DNA from: Ailurus styani
Taxonomy: Eukaryota > Chordata > Mammalia > Carnivora > Ailuridae
DNA: 64,000 nt
Assembly (NCBI GenBank): GCA_002007465.1
Contig: LNAC01000019.1
Location: 1,724,344-1,788,343 of the forward strand
Direction of reading: 5' to 3'
The translations under genes and the position numbers were made by a program. Below, piece after piece: positions 12,520-24,129 of the stretch; position 1 is the first letter of the stretch; the number at the start of each line of letters is the position of its first letter. The notes beneath the pieces are model-generated. The model made no database searches. It saw only the letters and a program-made list of their open reading frames with translations, and had not been told where the DNA came from.

Positions 12520-12640
12520 CCAATTCTCAGTTCTGCTACAAGTTAAGGCAATGTCATACTGGGTAGGGGGCAAGATGTCCCAGTTCCTCTCATTTCATTT
12601 TGCCCTCATCCGCCAAGACAAACGATAATGGAAACCTTAA
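12520..12640 (+). repeat. Possible MIR, very diverged
   Basis: The order of motifs ('cagttctgctac', 'gggcaagatgtccc', 'tcatttcattttgccctcatc') follows the MIR core layout, but divergence is large. Confidence 0.3.
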
Positions 12641-13506
12641 TGAAGCTAAATAACATGCAGATTAATGGCACTCGGTGGCTAAATGAGAATAATTCACTTG
12701 GGTAATACAATTTCTTTATCTGAAACCGTGTCTAGGAAAGGTTATGTCAGTAGAATAGCCTCCTACTCCCAATCTCAAAAGCACAACAAAACAAAACTAC
12801 ATATAGATATGCAGCTGCCAACACACTTGCCTAAGAGGGGAAAAGGCAATTGCTGAACTATGAATTAATGCATCACATTAAGGCATAAAAGATGTAATGA
12901 AGTTGCCATAAAATTATTAGGCAAATTTTATTTTCTTTTGCCTAAAGATTTAAAAACTTAAGTATGATCCTTGCTCCCAAAATCTATTACACAACCTGGA
13001 TACACCAACCATGTATTCGAAGAGAAGCTGACGAGTTAATATCACATGACATAAAACACAAAACCCCATTATAACGTTACAGCAGCAGCTAATGGGCATT
13101 AGGTTACAACTCCAGGAACCACCTCTACTACTTGCAAAGGTCGATGGAAGTCTGTAGCAATTCAATTATAAAGTGAGTAAGACCAGTTCACTTGCAATGT
13201 TAATAGAAGTCAAAGCAAATTGCTTTACTCTGTAAAGCCAGGAAGCATTTTTACACTATCATCACAGTCCTGAAGTATTATTTACAGACACAGATTTCTG
13301 CCTACATAAACAAACAAAAAATATAACAACCATGTACTATTATCCTTAGGAACCAAAAAGTAATCAGATATTGAATCAAACTGTCTTCCATAAACTTCTG
13401 AGGAAGGCTGACACTTTGACAGCTCAGGAAATTTAGATCACTGCTCGGAACACAAACTCCAATCTAGCTGAGACAATGAGGGCTACTGGATTCCTAGCTA
13501 TTTACC

Positions 13507-13524
13507 TGCCCCCCCCCCGCCCCC
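13507..13524. repeat. Poly-C tract
   Basis: Two C runs interrupted by one G. It is likely variable in length. Confidence 0.9.
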
Positions 13525-14037
13525 GTCATTCTTCTCCCCTCAGGAATGTTAATTATCATTAAATGCCAGATTAAGACACTAGAAACCAATATGCCCAGGT
13601 ATTACGCTTGACAAAAATAAAAGATGGAGTCACACTTTGAAAGTATACCTTATATGAAAATATATTTGAAGTCCTCTACCTCATACATCAGGCCCTCAAA
13701 AAAATAAGCTAAAACTCTTGAGTATCTGCAAAATATTGGGTGGTTTACAACTATCAACTCATTTGTTCTTGGCAAAAAAAACATGTGAAATTTTATTGCC
13801 CCAAACTCATGAGGCTTCGAGGAGAATTTGCCATGATCATAAAAAACAGAAAGAGCAGAAGGATTTAAATCCAGATTACTTTAAATCCAAACTTGACCAC
13901 AAACAATTCTACCAGTCACTGAAACTCTTCGTTACTACCTAAGTCTTTCCAGGGATAGTGATCCCGAAAATGCTTGGACAGTGTGGCTCAGAAAGCAACC
14001 CAGGTAGAAAATGAAAGATATATTAAATCAAACAGGA

Positions 14038-14229
14038 GGGGCGCCTGGGTGGCTCAGTGGGTTAAAGCCTCTGCCTTCGGCTCAGGTCATGATCTCAGGG
14101 TCCTGGGATCGAGCCCAGCATCAGGCTCTCTGCTCAGCAGGGAGCCTGCTTCCTCCTCTCTCTCTGCCTGTCTCTCTGCCTACTTGTAATCTCTCTCTGT
14201 CAAATAAATAAATAAAATCTTAAAAAAAA
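14038..14229 (+). mobile_element. Young CAN-SINE, plus strand, 13-bp TSD
   Basis: A near-consensus copy of the 'gcgcctgggtggctcagtgg' subfamily, with CT-rich stretch and A tail. The perfect direct repeat 'aaatcaaacagga' lies at 14025-14037 and 14230-14242. Confidence 0.97.
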
Positions 14230-14242
14230 AAATCAAACAGGA

Positions 14243-15303
14243 AACCACTAGCCAGCAAGAGCTATACATTCTCATTGTGGTACCAATGAAGTCTGTCCAA
14301 GCCAACTCATGCCAGAGGGGTTGCAGACCCTTCTTCTAGGGATCTGCTTCATTCTTTCCACTTCAAACCTTAAACTTACACCCAGCACACCAAACACCAA
14401 GCACAATTTGCATCAGTGTTCAGCTGAAACTTTCTGTAACTTAAATACATACATATTTATGTGGCATATGTGTATTCATCTGTATTTATATGTACATGTG
14501 TGTATAACAACACTATGTATAAAAATATGTACATATGTGTATAACAAATAATATCTGTGTATAACAAGTAATATGTATGTGTAACAAGTAACAAGCAATA
14601 TAGGAAAAAGGAACACAGATATGAATAAAAAAGAAAACCATGACTCTCACACATTAAGTATAACCAAGGTCATAACTGACTCATATTCTTCCAGATTTAT
14701 TTCTATGTTTCTACATTTCTTGACATAGTTTTTCCTTTACAAGTGAGATCATTCTAAAAATTCTGTTTATAGCTTGCTTTATTCACTCAAAAACATACCA
14801 TGTATATTATCTCTGTAGAAACATTTTTGTTATTGTTGGAAGACTAAAGCCTGTGTGTGGTTAGTAAGGGGTTTGCATTATCCACTTGGGTTGGGCTGTG
14901 GAACACAAGGCCTCTTTGGAGTACATGCGTACAACAGAACCCATAGAATACTGCACAGCAGTGAAAAATGGAGAAGGAGAGCTCTCTGTAGCAACATAAA
15001 AAGCAACAACGAGTATCTTAAAATAATTTTTTTAAGTAGATACAACTGGCTGTTGGGTGCATAAGGAAGTAAGAATCTATATTCATATTTGCTTATAAAT
15101 ACATAAAGAATTCTGGAAGGATGAATGAGAAACCACAGGTTCAGCCGTGGGAAACCAAGGCTCTTCAATCATTTTTGACATGCACAAACAGCAGTTTCAA
15201 ATGGTACAACCCCTTTCAACAACAGTGGTTAGCAATCCAATTTGGATCACAACTCCAAAATGATTTAAGAAACTATAGGCTTGAACTACATGAAATTTCT
15301 GAT
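14243..15303. other. Unique DNA, no gene recognised
   Basis: Holds a degenerate tandem array at 14500-14605 and possibly a remnant of an old L1 end near 14920-15110, too diverged to call. No exon signal. Confidence 0.35.
14500..14605. repeat. Degenerate tandem repeat
   Basis: Units like 'gtgtataacaagtaatat' recur about five times with drift. Confidence 0.6.
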
Positions 15304-15559
15304 GGTTTTCGTATTTTTAACCTACTAAATGAGAAATTTTTTTGAAATGGCCAAGATTAGATAACTTTGGAACCAAAAGATGGCACTTTCATATGGCTCC
15401 AGCCATGACCAACCATGATTGCAGACCCATGCACAGACGCAGCAGGCTGTGGGAACCGAGCTATGGGGTGGAATGGAGACTTTTCACTACATCATTCTAT
15501 ACTTCCTGGTGCTTCCAACCAGGAAACATAATATCTACTTTTTTAAAAAAATTTTTTCT
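15304..15559 (+). repeat. 256-bp direct repeat, copy 1
   Basis: From 'ggttttcgtatttttaac' to 'aaaaaaattttttc', this block recurs at 16271-16527 with about five substitutions and small homopolymer length changes by eye (near 98% identity). I do not recognise it as a named repeat. Both copies carry the same open frame starting MKWPRLDNFGTKRWHFH. Nothing else supports coding. Confidence 0.93.
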
Positions 15560-15850
15560 AATAAAAGGAAGAGAGAGGAGCGGAAAAAAATACCAGCAAA
15601 ATCCAGGATATTCAGGCAGTATCACATTGTTGATTGCATTCCCTTTCCACTTCTCTGACCACCTGCTGAACTATTCGGTACCTGAGATATTCACACTACA
15701 GCTAACATGAGATGGGGTGTTTGTCTATTTAGGCAAATGGCTGCATAACCCACAAGAAAACAAATATAGCACTGAAATGAGTCTTTTCCCCTTTCCCCTT
15801 TTTCATAAAAATGAGCACCCACTTTTCTCTTTGAGAGCCCATTTCTTTCC

Positions 15851-16027
15851 TTTTTTTCTTGAGAGAGAAAGAGGACATGAATGAGCAGGGGGGAGAGGCA
15901 GAGGGAAGGAGAGAATCTTGAGTAGGCTCCATGCTCAGCACAGAGCCTGACACAGGACCCACTCGCACGACCCTGAGCTGAAATCAAAAGTCAGATACTT
16001 AACCAACTGAGCCACCCAGGCACCCCC
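15851..16027 (-). mobile_element. CAN-SINE, minus strand, older
   Basis: The forward text ends 'actgagccacccaggcaccc', the reverse of the SINE head. The A tail appears as 'cctttttttctt' on the left. No clean target-site duplication was found. It lies between the two copies of the 256-bp repeat. Confidence 0.93.
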
Positions 16028-16028
16028 G

Positions 16029-16140
16029 CCTTTTTCTTTCTCTTTCTTTCTTTTTCTTTCTTTCTTTCTTTCTTCCTTCCTTCCTTCCTTCTTTCTCTTT
16101 CTTTCTTTCTTTTTATTTCCTTTTTTTTCTTTTTTTTTTT
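16029..16140. repeat. (TTTC)n/(TTCC)n polypyrimidine tract
   Basis: A 112-bp, almost pure pyrimidine run immediately beside the SINE head. Long mirror-like polypyrimidine tracts of this kind can form triplex DNA. Confidence 0.95.
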
Positions 16141-16270
16141 GGAGAACCAGTTTCTGCCACTGTGTCCCAGATTTAAAACCATACACATCTCTGCCTCTTT
16201 CTTCTCCTTCATCTCCTCTATTAAGACTATTACTCTGAATCCAGTACATGGATTTTCTTCATGGAAAAAA

Positions 16271-16527
16271 GGTTTTCATATTTTTAACCTACTAAATGAG
16301 AAATTTTTTTGAAATGGCCAAGATTAGATAACTTTGGAACCAAAAGATGGCACTTTCATAGGGCTCCAGCCATGACCAACCATGATTGCAGACCCATGCG
16401 CAGACGCAGCAGGCTGTGGGAACCGAGCTATGGGATGGAATGGAGACTTTTCACTACATCATTCTATACTTCCTGGTGCTTCCAACCAGGAAACATAATA
16501 TTTACTTTTTAAAAAAAAAATTTTTTC
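16271..16527 (+). repeat. 256-bp direct repeat, copy 2, with TSD-like flanks
   Basis: Near-identical to 15304-15559. The 12-bp direct repeat 'ttcatggaaaaa' lies on both sides at 16258-16269 and 16537-16548, as if this copy had been inserted. A short C4T8 stretch separates the right end from the flank. There is no poly-A tail on either strand. Confidence 0.93.
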
Positions 16528-16737
16528 CCCTTTTTTTTCATGGAAAAACTAAGAATCATTCCTAAAGTTAAAAAAGAATAAATTGACACACTGTTTGAAA
16601 TGCACCGAGTATCTCTGAAAAGACTCAGAGGCCAGCAGGCCATGTGTGTTGACTCAGGGAAGAGGAGCTCTCGCTGCAGCACTTGTGTTCCGCACGCCCG
16701 CTGGGAGGAAAGGGCGCGGACCGTGGGATGGTGCTGC

Positions 16738-16935
16738 TTAGGTTAAGTCCTGGCTTTGCACTGGCCAGCTGTGAGACTTAGGTACCTTATTGACCCCTGG
16801 GCCTCAGTTTCCTGAACCATAAAATGTAATTTCTAGTTCTGAATTCAAGCAGCTCTGGTTATGAGGGTTATCTATTATCTAACAGACATTGCTAAAAACA
16901 GTGTCTGGCATACAATATGGCATATGTAACTGTTC
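16738..16935 (+). repeat. MIR SINE
   Basis: Core order matches MIR: 'agctgtgagacttaggtac', 'gggcctcagtttcctgaac', then 'acagtgtctggcatacaata'. Confidence 0.82.
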
Positions 16936-17869
16936 ACCATCATCACCTTCCAAATTCTGTATCTTGTTCTTGCACTATTAAAATGTTTAAGAAAAAGAAT
17001 ACACCTTAAAAATAACTAAGATAATCAACAAAGACTCAAATAAGCTCTATTCTCTTCTGACCGGAAGAAAAAAATAAAATCATGACCAACATCGCATTTG
17101 AAGTTCAAGAAGCCATGCTGCTGATTTTTGAGAGCAAGTATTAGTATATGCAAAATGCCAGCCCAAGAATTCATTTTAGTAGGTTTGAGGATTTTTTTTT
17201 CATCCAAGGGTGACATTGGACTCTTTCCAGATATTGTGCAGAGGGTACACAGCAATGCCATGGAAAGTGGAATGAGTTCTCAGAGGAAACCAAGCGGCAG
17301 AGCTGCTACTCAGAGTTCACAGAGGCAACTAGAGATGGTGAGGAATATTCTCCACTGTTGACTCGATCTCACGTTCTTTCTTTTTCCTCACCAGCTAAGG
17401 TAAGGATTCAGGAAGTAAAACTGAGCTGTCACAGGTTTGTTTTGTTATATTAATTGTAGACAACACCCTTACTTTGTGGTAACTTTTATCTTGGTCCAAA
17501 AGAGTTTTCTGAGTAATAGAAGTTATTTGGAATTGGCCACGTTGAGATACTACCGTCCCCCCGCTTCAAGATTTCTGCTCATCTTCCTGGCTATCAAAGA
17601 AAACGTTTCAAATCACTCACTCTTGACAGCCTTAAAAATTCTATTTCATTCAGGATAAACAATACTTTGGTTGGTTTGAAAAGATGTTTCTTAGACAGCC
17701 CGGCTACCTCCTACGCTGTAGGAGTTTCAAAAAGGGCTATAAAGAGAATGACAGCTGCTTGAATTCAGAACTAGAAATTAAAATAAAAGCTATTAGAAGT
17801 GAAGAAAAAACCCACACCACGGGGAGACAGCTTTAAAGAATTTTTCTCTCTTCTATAAATTCTAGTTAC
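16936..17869. other. Unique DNA
   Basis: No recognised repeat and no exon candidate with paired splice sites. Confidence 0.35.
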
Positions 17870-18064
17870 CTGCCATGAACTTATTTTCACCACAGAAGTA
17901 GCAATGTATTTTTTTGAAGGCATTAAATAAGCTTTTTCCCTCCAGAGAAAAGGGGAAATGTTCATCCCACACAGAAGCATAGTTAAGATTATATAGGAAG
18001 TCATATAAGAAGTTGCCGTGTGCTTTGTCACTAACATTAGGGGGGCTGAGCTTCTGGGAGGCTT
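17870..18064 (-). CDS. Candidate internal coding exon F (unidentified gene)
   Basis: This 195-nt minus-strand segment has the donor ATGGCAG|GTAACT and an acceptor ending GGCGTCTCCCCAG. Two frames are open. In phase 1 to phase 1 it fits between candidates A and B and contains NFLYDFLYNLNYASVWDEHF. I do not recognise it. It is the weakest of the longer exon candidates. Confidence 0.22.
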
Positions 18065-18125
18065 CTGGGGAGACGCCAATGCAGGGGAGGCAGCTTGCAT
18101 CATTTATGGGCACACCACAACTCAA

Positions 18126-19459
18126 TTACAGCCCTGAAATTTCTGGCTGCCTTTCCAACCCATTGATCTCATCATTGTAAAAGTGAGTTAAGAAATAATC
18201 TGTCTACATATACTGTCACTGATTCAAGCCTGGTCTTAGATTTAACTTCACAATACAGTAATTCCATGTCAAGGAATCATAATATTGCTCTGGAGAGATG
18301 GCAAGAGGCCTGGCACTCAGGAAGTTATTATCTAGAGCCCATCCATGAAGTGTCATACCAAAAAAATGGTAAGATTTGAGAGAAGATTGCCAAGCTTGAG
18401 CCAAAGATCTCTTTGTGCTCAGTTACTTAGGTTGGTTATAAGTCTGTGTCAAGCTGATCAGATAGCTCTACAAGGAAATGTCAATAGCTGTAGAATATCA
18501 CTGGAAATTCACGTCAACAATGGTTTTACGGTGGTTCTTCTTACATCTGGGGAGGACAGAGCAGTTACAATTCACTTACAAAAAGCATGTTTTCATGAAG
18601 GCATGAAGATGCTCTCTTGGGAACTGAGATTAGAGAGTACGTAGCTGCCATGACTGCCCGCTATCTACCCTTTACATCTACTGAAATGAGCGTCTGTTAG
18701 TATAGCACTTGCCTCCCATCCTGTACCTTCCCAGCCTGTGAGTGAATGGGGGGTATAAGTCTGTGAGGTAAAGCAGAGGGAAAAAAAAAATGAGTTCTCT
18801 ATCATTTACAGTTATGAGACTATTCTTTCTCTAAGAAGATGTAACGGTATTATTTAATATTTTTTTCTTAAAATATTCAGAAAATTTTAATATTTTCTTA
18901 ATATTGACTTTCCATAGACAGAAGGGAAACTGACTTTTCATATACATATTTGAACCAATACATTTTACACTATTTTTACCAAACCTGTTCTCCAAAGCAG
19001 TTACATACAGCAATATGTATTGAATATGCTAACAAAATGAGATATTTCCTTCCTCTTGATGGAAAAAAAAAGATCCTCAAGGCAAAACCTAAGACATAAA
19101 TGCAATGATACATTTATCTATGAGCATAAAACATGGCCGAAGACCTCATTTCGATTATCTGCCTTCATCCTCCACACTGAGTCAGTTAAGAAGTCCCCTC
19201 AACGTGCTTGGACATCTCTCCAGATTTATCTTCCATCCCTAGTGCTGGTTCAAGACCACATCACCTTGAGCCTAAACTACATAACCAGCCTTTGCCACAG
19301 TCTTCCTGATTCCTACAGATATATTAAGTCCCATTAAGCTTCTTTTAATATCATTTTCCATGTTAAAACTCTTCTCCCCTGATGAAAAACAGTAACTTCT
19401 CCTATCATTCTAAATATAAGTTACCTTTCTCTGGCTTTAATATTAATACTGGACAGAAG
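18126..19459. other. Unique DNA, AT-rich in part
   Basis: No repeat or exon recognised. Confidence 0.35.
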
Positions 19460-19660
19460 AAGCTAGTATTTGAGTGTTTACTATATGCCAGACACTACAG
19501 TAAGTATATTAACCACCTTAAACCTTCTGAACCATCCTCAGTAGTAGACATTATAACTCCTATTTTGTAGGTACTAAAACAGATTTAGAGAGGGTAAGCT
19601 ATATGCCCACCAGTAGAGTCAGAATACAAATTCCTCAGCCCAGACTTCTTACCGCCTGTT
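19460..19660 (-). repeat. MIR SINE, minus strand
   Basis: The forward text reads as the MIR reverse complement: 'tgtttactatatgccagaca', then 'tattttgtaggtactaaaac' and 'gagagggtaagctat'. Confidence 0.72.
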
Positions 19661-20080
19661 CCTTCCTTAGGCTGACCTTGCCAGTGTTGGCAGCATCTCT
19701 TCAAGGTTCGCCCATCAGTACCCCTCATCCCTATCCCCTTCTGATCAAGCTAGCCTCCTCTTTACCCCATGCCTTGTTCTTGCTTGGCTTTGCTACCATG
19801 CTTTCACTCAAGCTAGTCACTCACCTGAAATCATTCCCCATCCAACTGCCAAAATGGCTCCCCTCAAGGAAACCAGGAAACCTCCCCCACCCCCTGCAGC
19901 CCTGGAGTAGCTTCCCAAGGGCCCTCACAGCTGATACCAGCACTGGACGCTTACTACCATACTGGTTCATTATTTCACTATGCAGTGACAAAAGGAAAGT
20001 AGAATACCTACTCCTTGAAACAGAAACAGTATGTGACATGATGCGGGATTTATAAAATCTCTTAAATAGATAAGCAGTAT

Positions 20081-20262
20081 GGGGTACCTGGTGGCTCAAT
20101 TGATTAAGCATCTGCCTTAGGCTCGGGACCTGATCCCAGGGTCCTGGGATCCAGTCCCGCATCGGTTTCCTTGCTCAGTGGGGAGTCTGCTTCTCCCACT
20201 CTCTCTGCCTCTCCCCTCCACCCATGCAAGCTCTCTCTCAAATAAAATCTTAAAAAAAAAAG
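20081..20262 (+). mobile_element. CAN-SINE, plus strand
   Basis: Head 'ggggtacctggtggctcaat', CT-rich body and A tail. The flanks 'agataagcag' and 'agatacacag' may be a decayed target-site duplication. Confidence 0.93.
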
Positions 20263-20322
20263 ATACACAGAATTCTGATTTTAGTATCCAATATGAGAAA
20301 AATCACTAATAAATGCTAGAGG

Positions 20323-20350
20323 CAAAAACAAACAAACAAACAAACAAACA
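20323..20350. repeat. (CAAA)n microsatellite
   Basis: Six to seven CAAA units. Confidence 0.93.
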
Positions 20351-21232
20351 TCTCCAAACTGCCGGGAGCATTCCATATTTTAGGATTAAAAAATCTACAT
20401 TTCAAAAGACCTTACAGTAGCCTGCTTTTTTAGTTCTATTCTCTTGCTTATGCCTCATTATTCAACAACATTTTTTCTGACATACCTAAGGTGGCTCATT
20501 TATCTCATCAGCACTATTCTCACTGATAGGGGGCATTTAAATGTTAGGTAATCATTTAAAAAAATCTAACTTGGTATCATTTAGGCTGAAAGGACATTAG
20601 ATACGACTTATTTGTCCTCCAATTTTAGAGACTGATCCATGTCACAGTATGTTCTTCCTTAGAACAGAAGGGAAACGTTCATGCTTTACTGTTTATCTAT
20701 CTCCCTTTCAACAGTTACATTTTCACTTTTTGCTTATAAGGCTCTGCATCCTTGTCACACTGTAGGACTACAATAACACATGTTCAACAAAATGTGCTGC
20801 AGTTAGCACATCCAGGATCCAAGTGTGAAAGTGCCAACCCAACGATACCCAAGTAAGACCTACTCTATAATATTAAATCTTACCAACTGGCTTGCAAGAT
20901 GATTCTGTTTTCAACTCGCCATAAATCATATTTTTTAAGTTGCCTAAACAAATAAACTGCTATATCATGTACAAAAGAAGATGGGCATCGCATACCTAAC
21001 TACCCAAGAAGATACAAATAAAAACTTGTCCTGTGAATGCCTAGATCTGTTTAAAACTAGAACTAGTATAAAGAGAGAGCTTAGTCAAATTTTAGATGAC
21101 AATCATCTTCTCTCCCATTGCCTAAACCTTTAAAATTTTTCTTCTCCCATGAATGAAAATAACAAAGAATATATCTCATATAGCCTCACAAACTTTCCTT
21201 GTATTTGGGAGAATTACAAGGAAGACAACAGT
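20351..21232. other. Unique DNA
   Basis: Nothing recognised. Confidence 0.35.
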
Positions 21233-21234
21233 CT

Positions 21235-21427
21235 CAGGGCATCCGAGTGTCTCGGTCAGTTAAGCGTCCGACTCTTGATTTCAACTCAGGTCATGATCTT
21301 AGGATTGTGAGATGGAGTCCTGAGTTGGAGTCGGGCTCTGTGTTCAGCAGGGAGTCTGACTGGGAGTCTCTCTCTCTCTCTCTCCCTCTCTTCTGCCCTT
21401 CCCCACTCTCAAAAAAAAAAAAAAAAA
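21235..21427 (+). mobile_element. CAN-SINE, plus strand, diverged head
   Basis: Head 'catccgagtgtctcggtcag' is mutated, but the body 'gactcttgatttcaactcag', the TC run and the 17-bp A tail are clear. Confidence 0.92.
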
Positions 21428-23978
21428 GCCAACATTCTCTCTTTATATAAGTAGTAGTAAGGACAGAAATATGGAGCTGGCAGGGGAAAAGGAACACACG
21501 TTATATACTGAACTTGTTTGGAGTTACTTTATTACTAACTCTAAGAAAATCAAAACACAGCAAGATAATTAGAAAATGAATGTAGACCTCTGATTTTTAG
21601 TTTTCCTTTTAGTACTTTCTGGTACAATTACAGAACTCACACTACTGGGAAAAAAAATTACGTCTTAAAGGCAAGAATAGATTTTTTTTTTCCTGGAAGG
21701 GGGCAAGTTTTCAATATGCTAAGTGATATTCAATAACACAGTTTTTTACTAACCTCCCCTATATGCTTCCTTTCAAGTTTTTCTCTTCATTTATCCCCAA
21801 CTCACTCTCTTTTTGGAAAATGCAGTATGTAGACCCTACTGCTCTCTCTGAAATAATTCTTTTTCACAAACTTGAGTTTCACTAAAGCTTAGCTACAAAT
21901 AATGGGGGTGGGAGGATAAATAATAGTTTTTAATTGTTTTATCTTATGACCTCTAAAGTCAAATAAAATCATTCTATGACAAAAGAATGGACTTTCCTGA
22001 TTCTGACAGCTTGCAACACCAACAAATTCCAAGGCTGCAATCAAGCAAGATTAATGTAAAGTTATAAAATACAAAATGTAGAATAAAACATCATATAATG
22101 AACATAAAAACAGACTAAAGGAATTGAGTATTTCACAATCGTTCCCCTTATAATCAAACAATTAAGAATTATTATATGACCTAAAAACCAGGAAAGCTAT
22201 GATTATATACCATCTTGAGCATTACCATAAAAGACGTGCCAAACACCACTTCAGCAACTTCTTATTCATTAATAATCACTTAGCAACCCAATGATCAAAA
22301 GACCAGTATACCATGTATACATGATTGGGTATTATGACTTAATTCCTTAAAATACCAAAAAAGTAGATATGATTCTAAGACAAACAGTCCCTCTTCGGTC
22401 ATTTCCTTTATGAAATATAGCCAATTCAGTTTTGCTCAAGGGCCAATGAGCCAATGTAGACATTATTCTGTATCTCCTTGACTTCTTTCTCTCTTCCTAC
22501 TTCCCAACATTAGCCTTTTTCACAATTTATTAACACTTCAACCAGAGGACAAGTGAGATACAAGAAAAGGTGCAATTCAAACCAGTCAGTTTTACTCCTT
22601 ATTAGCAACTCTGTTGAGGGAGTGAAGGTGAGAAAAAGAAAGAACAAAAAAGTTAGGTGGGATCAGAAGTTGAAACTGATGGCTAAAAGGAAGTCTGAAA
22701 TTATACGTTGATATTAATGATCCATGTTCTTCGGAAAATAAGGATCTGATTGTAAAACTAACAGTTGTATCATATGATGCATGTCTTAAACAACGTAAAA
22801 GAATACCAGCACACCTTCGCCCCCCGTGTTATTACAGGAAGCATTCCAAGTCCTTCCTCAGAGACTCCCAAGTCAGTTGTCCACTTGCTTGCCTGGATCT
22901 CTGGATACTGACTACCTGGCCATCTGACTATATATAGCTCCTTATGATGAAGGTACTATATTTGTTTCTGTCTGCATTCACTCCCTTCCTCCTTCTGACA
23001 TTCACCTCAAACTTCCAAACTGATATAACTGTAGATGGCTTGAAAGGATAATAAACGAAAGATACAAAAAAAAAAAAAAGGATGATAAGGATGATGATGA
23101 GAAGAAGAATGACGATGAATTTCAAGTTCAGGAAATGGCCTCAACAGGTGTAAAGTACCACAACAAAAGAGTCCCCATTTCAGACATGCCTCCTGAAATC
23201 GGAGTTTTCGAGACCAGGATCATCTTCTTCCCCATACTAATAACCACATGATTACAAACTGGCAATCGGTGACTTCTACATGGCACAGTCTTGTTTTGTA
23301 GAGATCAGCATTTAAAATTCAAATTTCCAAGCTCTCTTTAAACAGCGTGGCAATCTGGCAATGCTGAGACAACGTGGCTGCATGACAACGAGTAACTGCA
23401 ATGTGGCAGTCAGGATGGGACGGGAGAACTTCCATTTGCCCGAGTCCCACCAGCTTACACTTACTTCACTCAGCCTGGCCCCTGAAGGCAGGTCACTTTG
23501 CCACCCCTGCTAGATGAGGAGACACTGGCCTCAAAAGAACATCAGAAAAATGGGCCAAGTAAGATGCAGAAGCCCTGAACTCTAGTGCAACAGAAGACGG
23601 TGCCTCTAATCTAGATGCATTTAACGTTAGACTATCAGCTCCTCTCAAAAGATCTGCTTTAATTTTAGTTCCCCTTCCATTTGTCTCAGAGTTATATAAC
23701 CTCACAGGAGGTCACACAAGTCTCCCAAAAAAGAAATTTAAGCTGTCTTTTAAAAGTAAAAAAAGAAGCATGCATAACAAATACAAACACAAACCTGAAA
23801 CTTGCATTCTCTCTCTGCCAAGAAAGCTTTACCCTCCTTGTTAATCTCAAAAATTATCATCTTAAGGGGAAAAGGAATTAAAGCACAGAGGAAGGAAAAC
23901 CATGGCCTTCCCTGGGGACATATGATATACCATACTCTTGACATGCTGTCAAGCAGGAAAATATAATTAACATCTTAC
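21428..23978. other. Mostly unique DNA
   Basis: Holds a poly-A plus GAT-rich microsatellite at 23066-23119. No recognised gene or young mobile element. Confidence 0.35.
23066..23119. repeat. Poly-A with (GAT)/(GAA)-rich tract
   Basis: A 14-bp A run followed by about 40 bp of GAT and GAA triplets. Confidence 0.85.
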
Positions 23979-24129
23979 CATCTTCCAGCTCAAGACAAAG
24001 ATTATATACAGCCACGGGTCTCTTAGTCCTCTGGCCTTGTCTCTTCGATTGCCTTGGTGGAGCATTTGGGGGTGATGTTGACAGGGAGACTGGCTCTGGG
24101 AATGTGGCATCAGGCAGGGTCCTAAAAAT
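23979..24129 (-). CDS. Candidate internal coding exon A (unidentified gene)
   Basis: This 151-nt minus-strand segment sits between the acceptor TTATGCTTGATGGCAG and the donor GGAAGATG|GTAAGATG. Starting at phase 0 and ending at phase 1, it contains FPEPVSLSTSPPNAPPRQSK and then KRPVAVYNLCLELED, a proline-rich and basic stretch that looks like real protein. A second frame is also open. Phase agrees with candidate E upstream and with F or B downstream. I do not recognise the gene. Confidence 0.36.

Larger units (their letters stand above)
11099..14024. other. Mostly unique DNA
   Basis: Apart from a CA run, a C-rich tract and one possible MIR, nothing was recognised. Short open frames on both strands lack splice support. 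Confidence 0.4.

Noticed and set aside
13974..14211. Two overlapping frames with serine-rich ends
   Set aside because: They are translations of a CAN-SINE body and its CT-rich stretch.
15935..16249. Lysine/glutamate-rich minus-strand frames
   Set aside because: They translate the TTTC microsatellite.
15342..16512. Repeated frame beginning MKWPRLDNF in both 256-bp blocks
   Set aside because: Identical because the DNA is duplicated. No codon-level evidence for coding.
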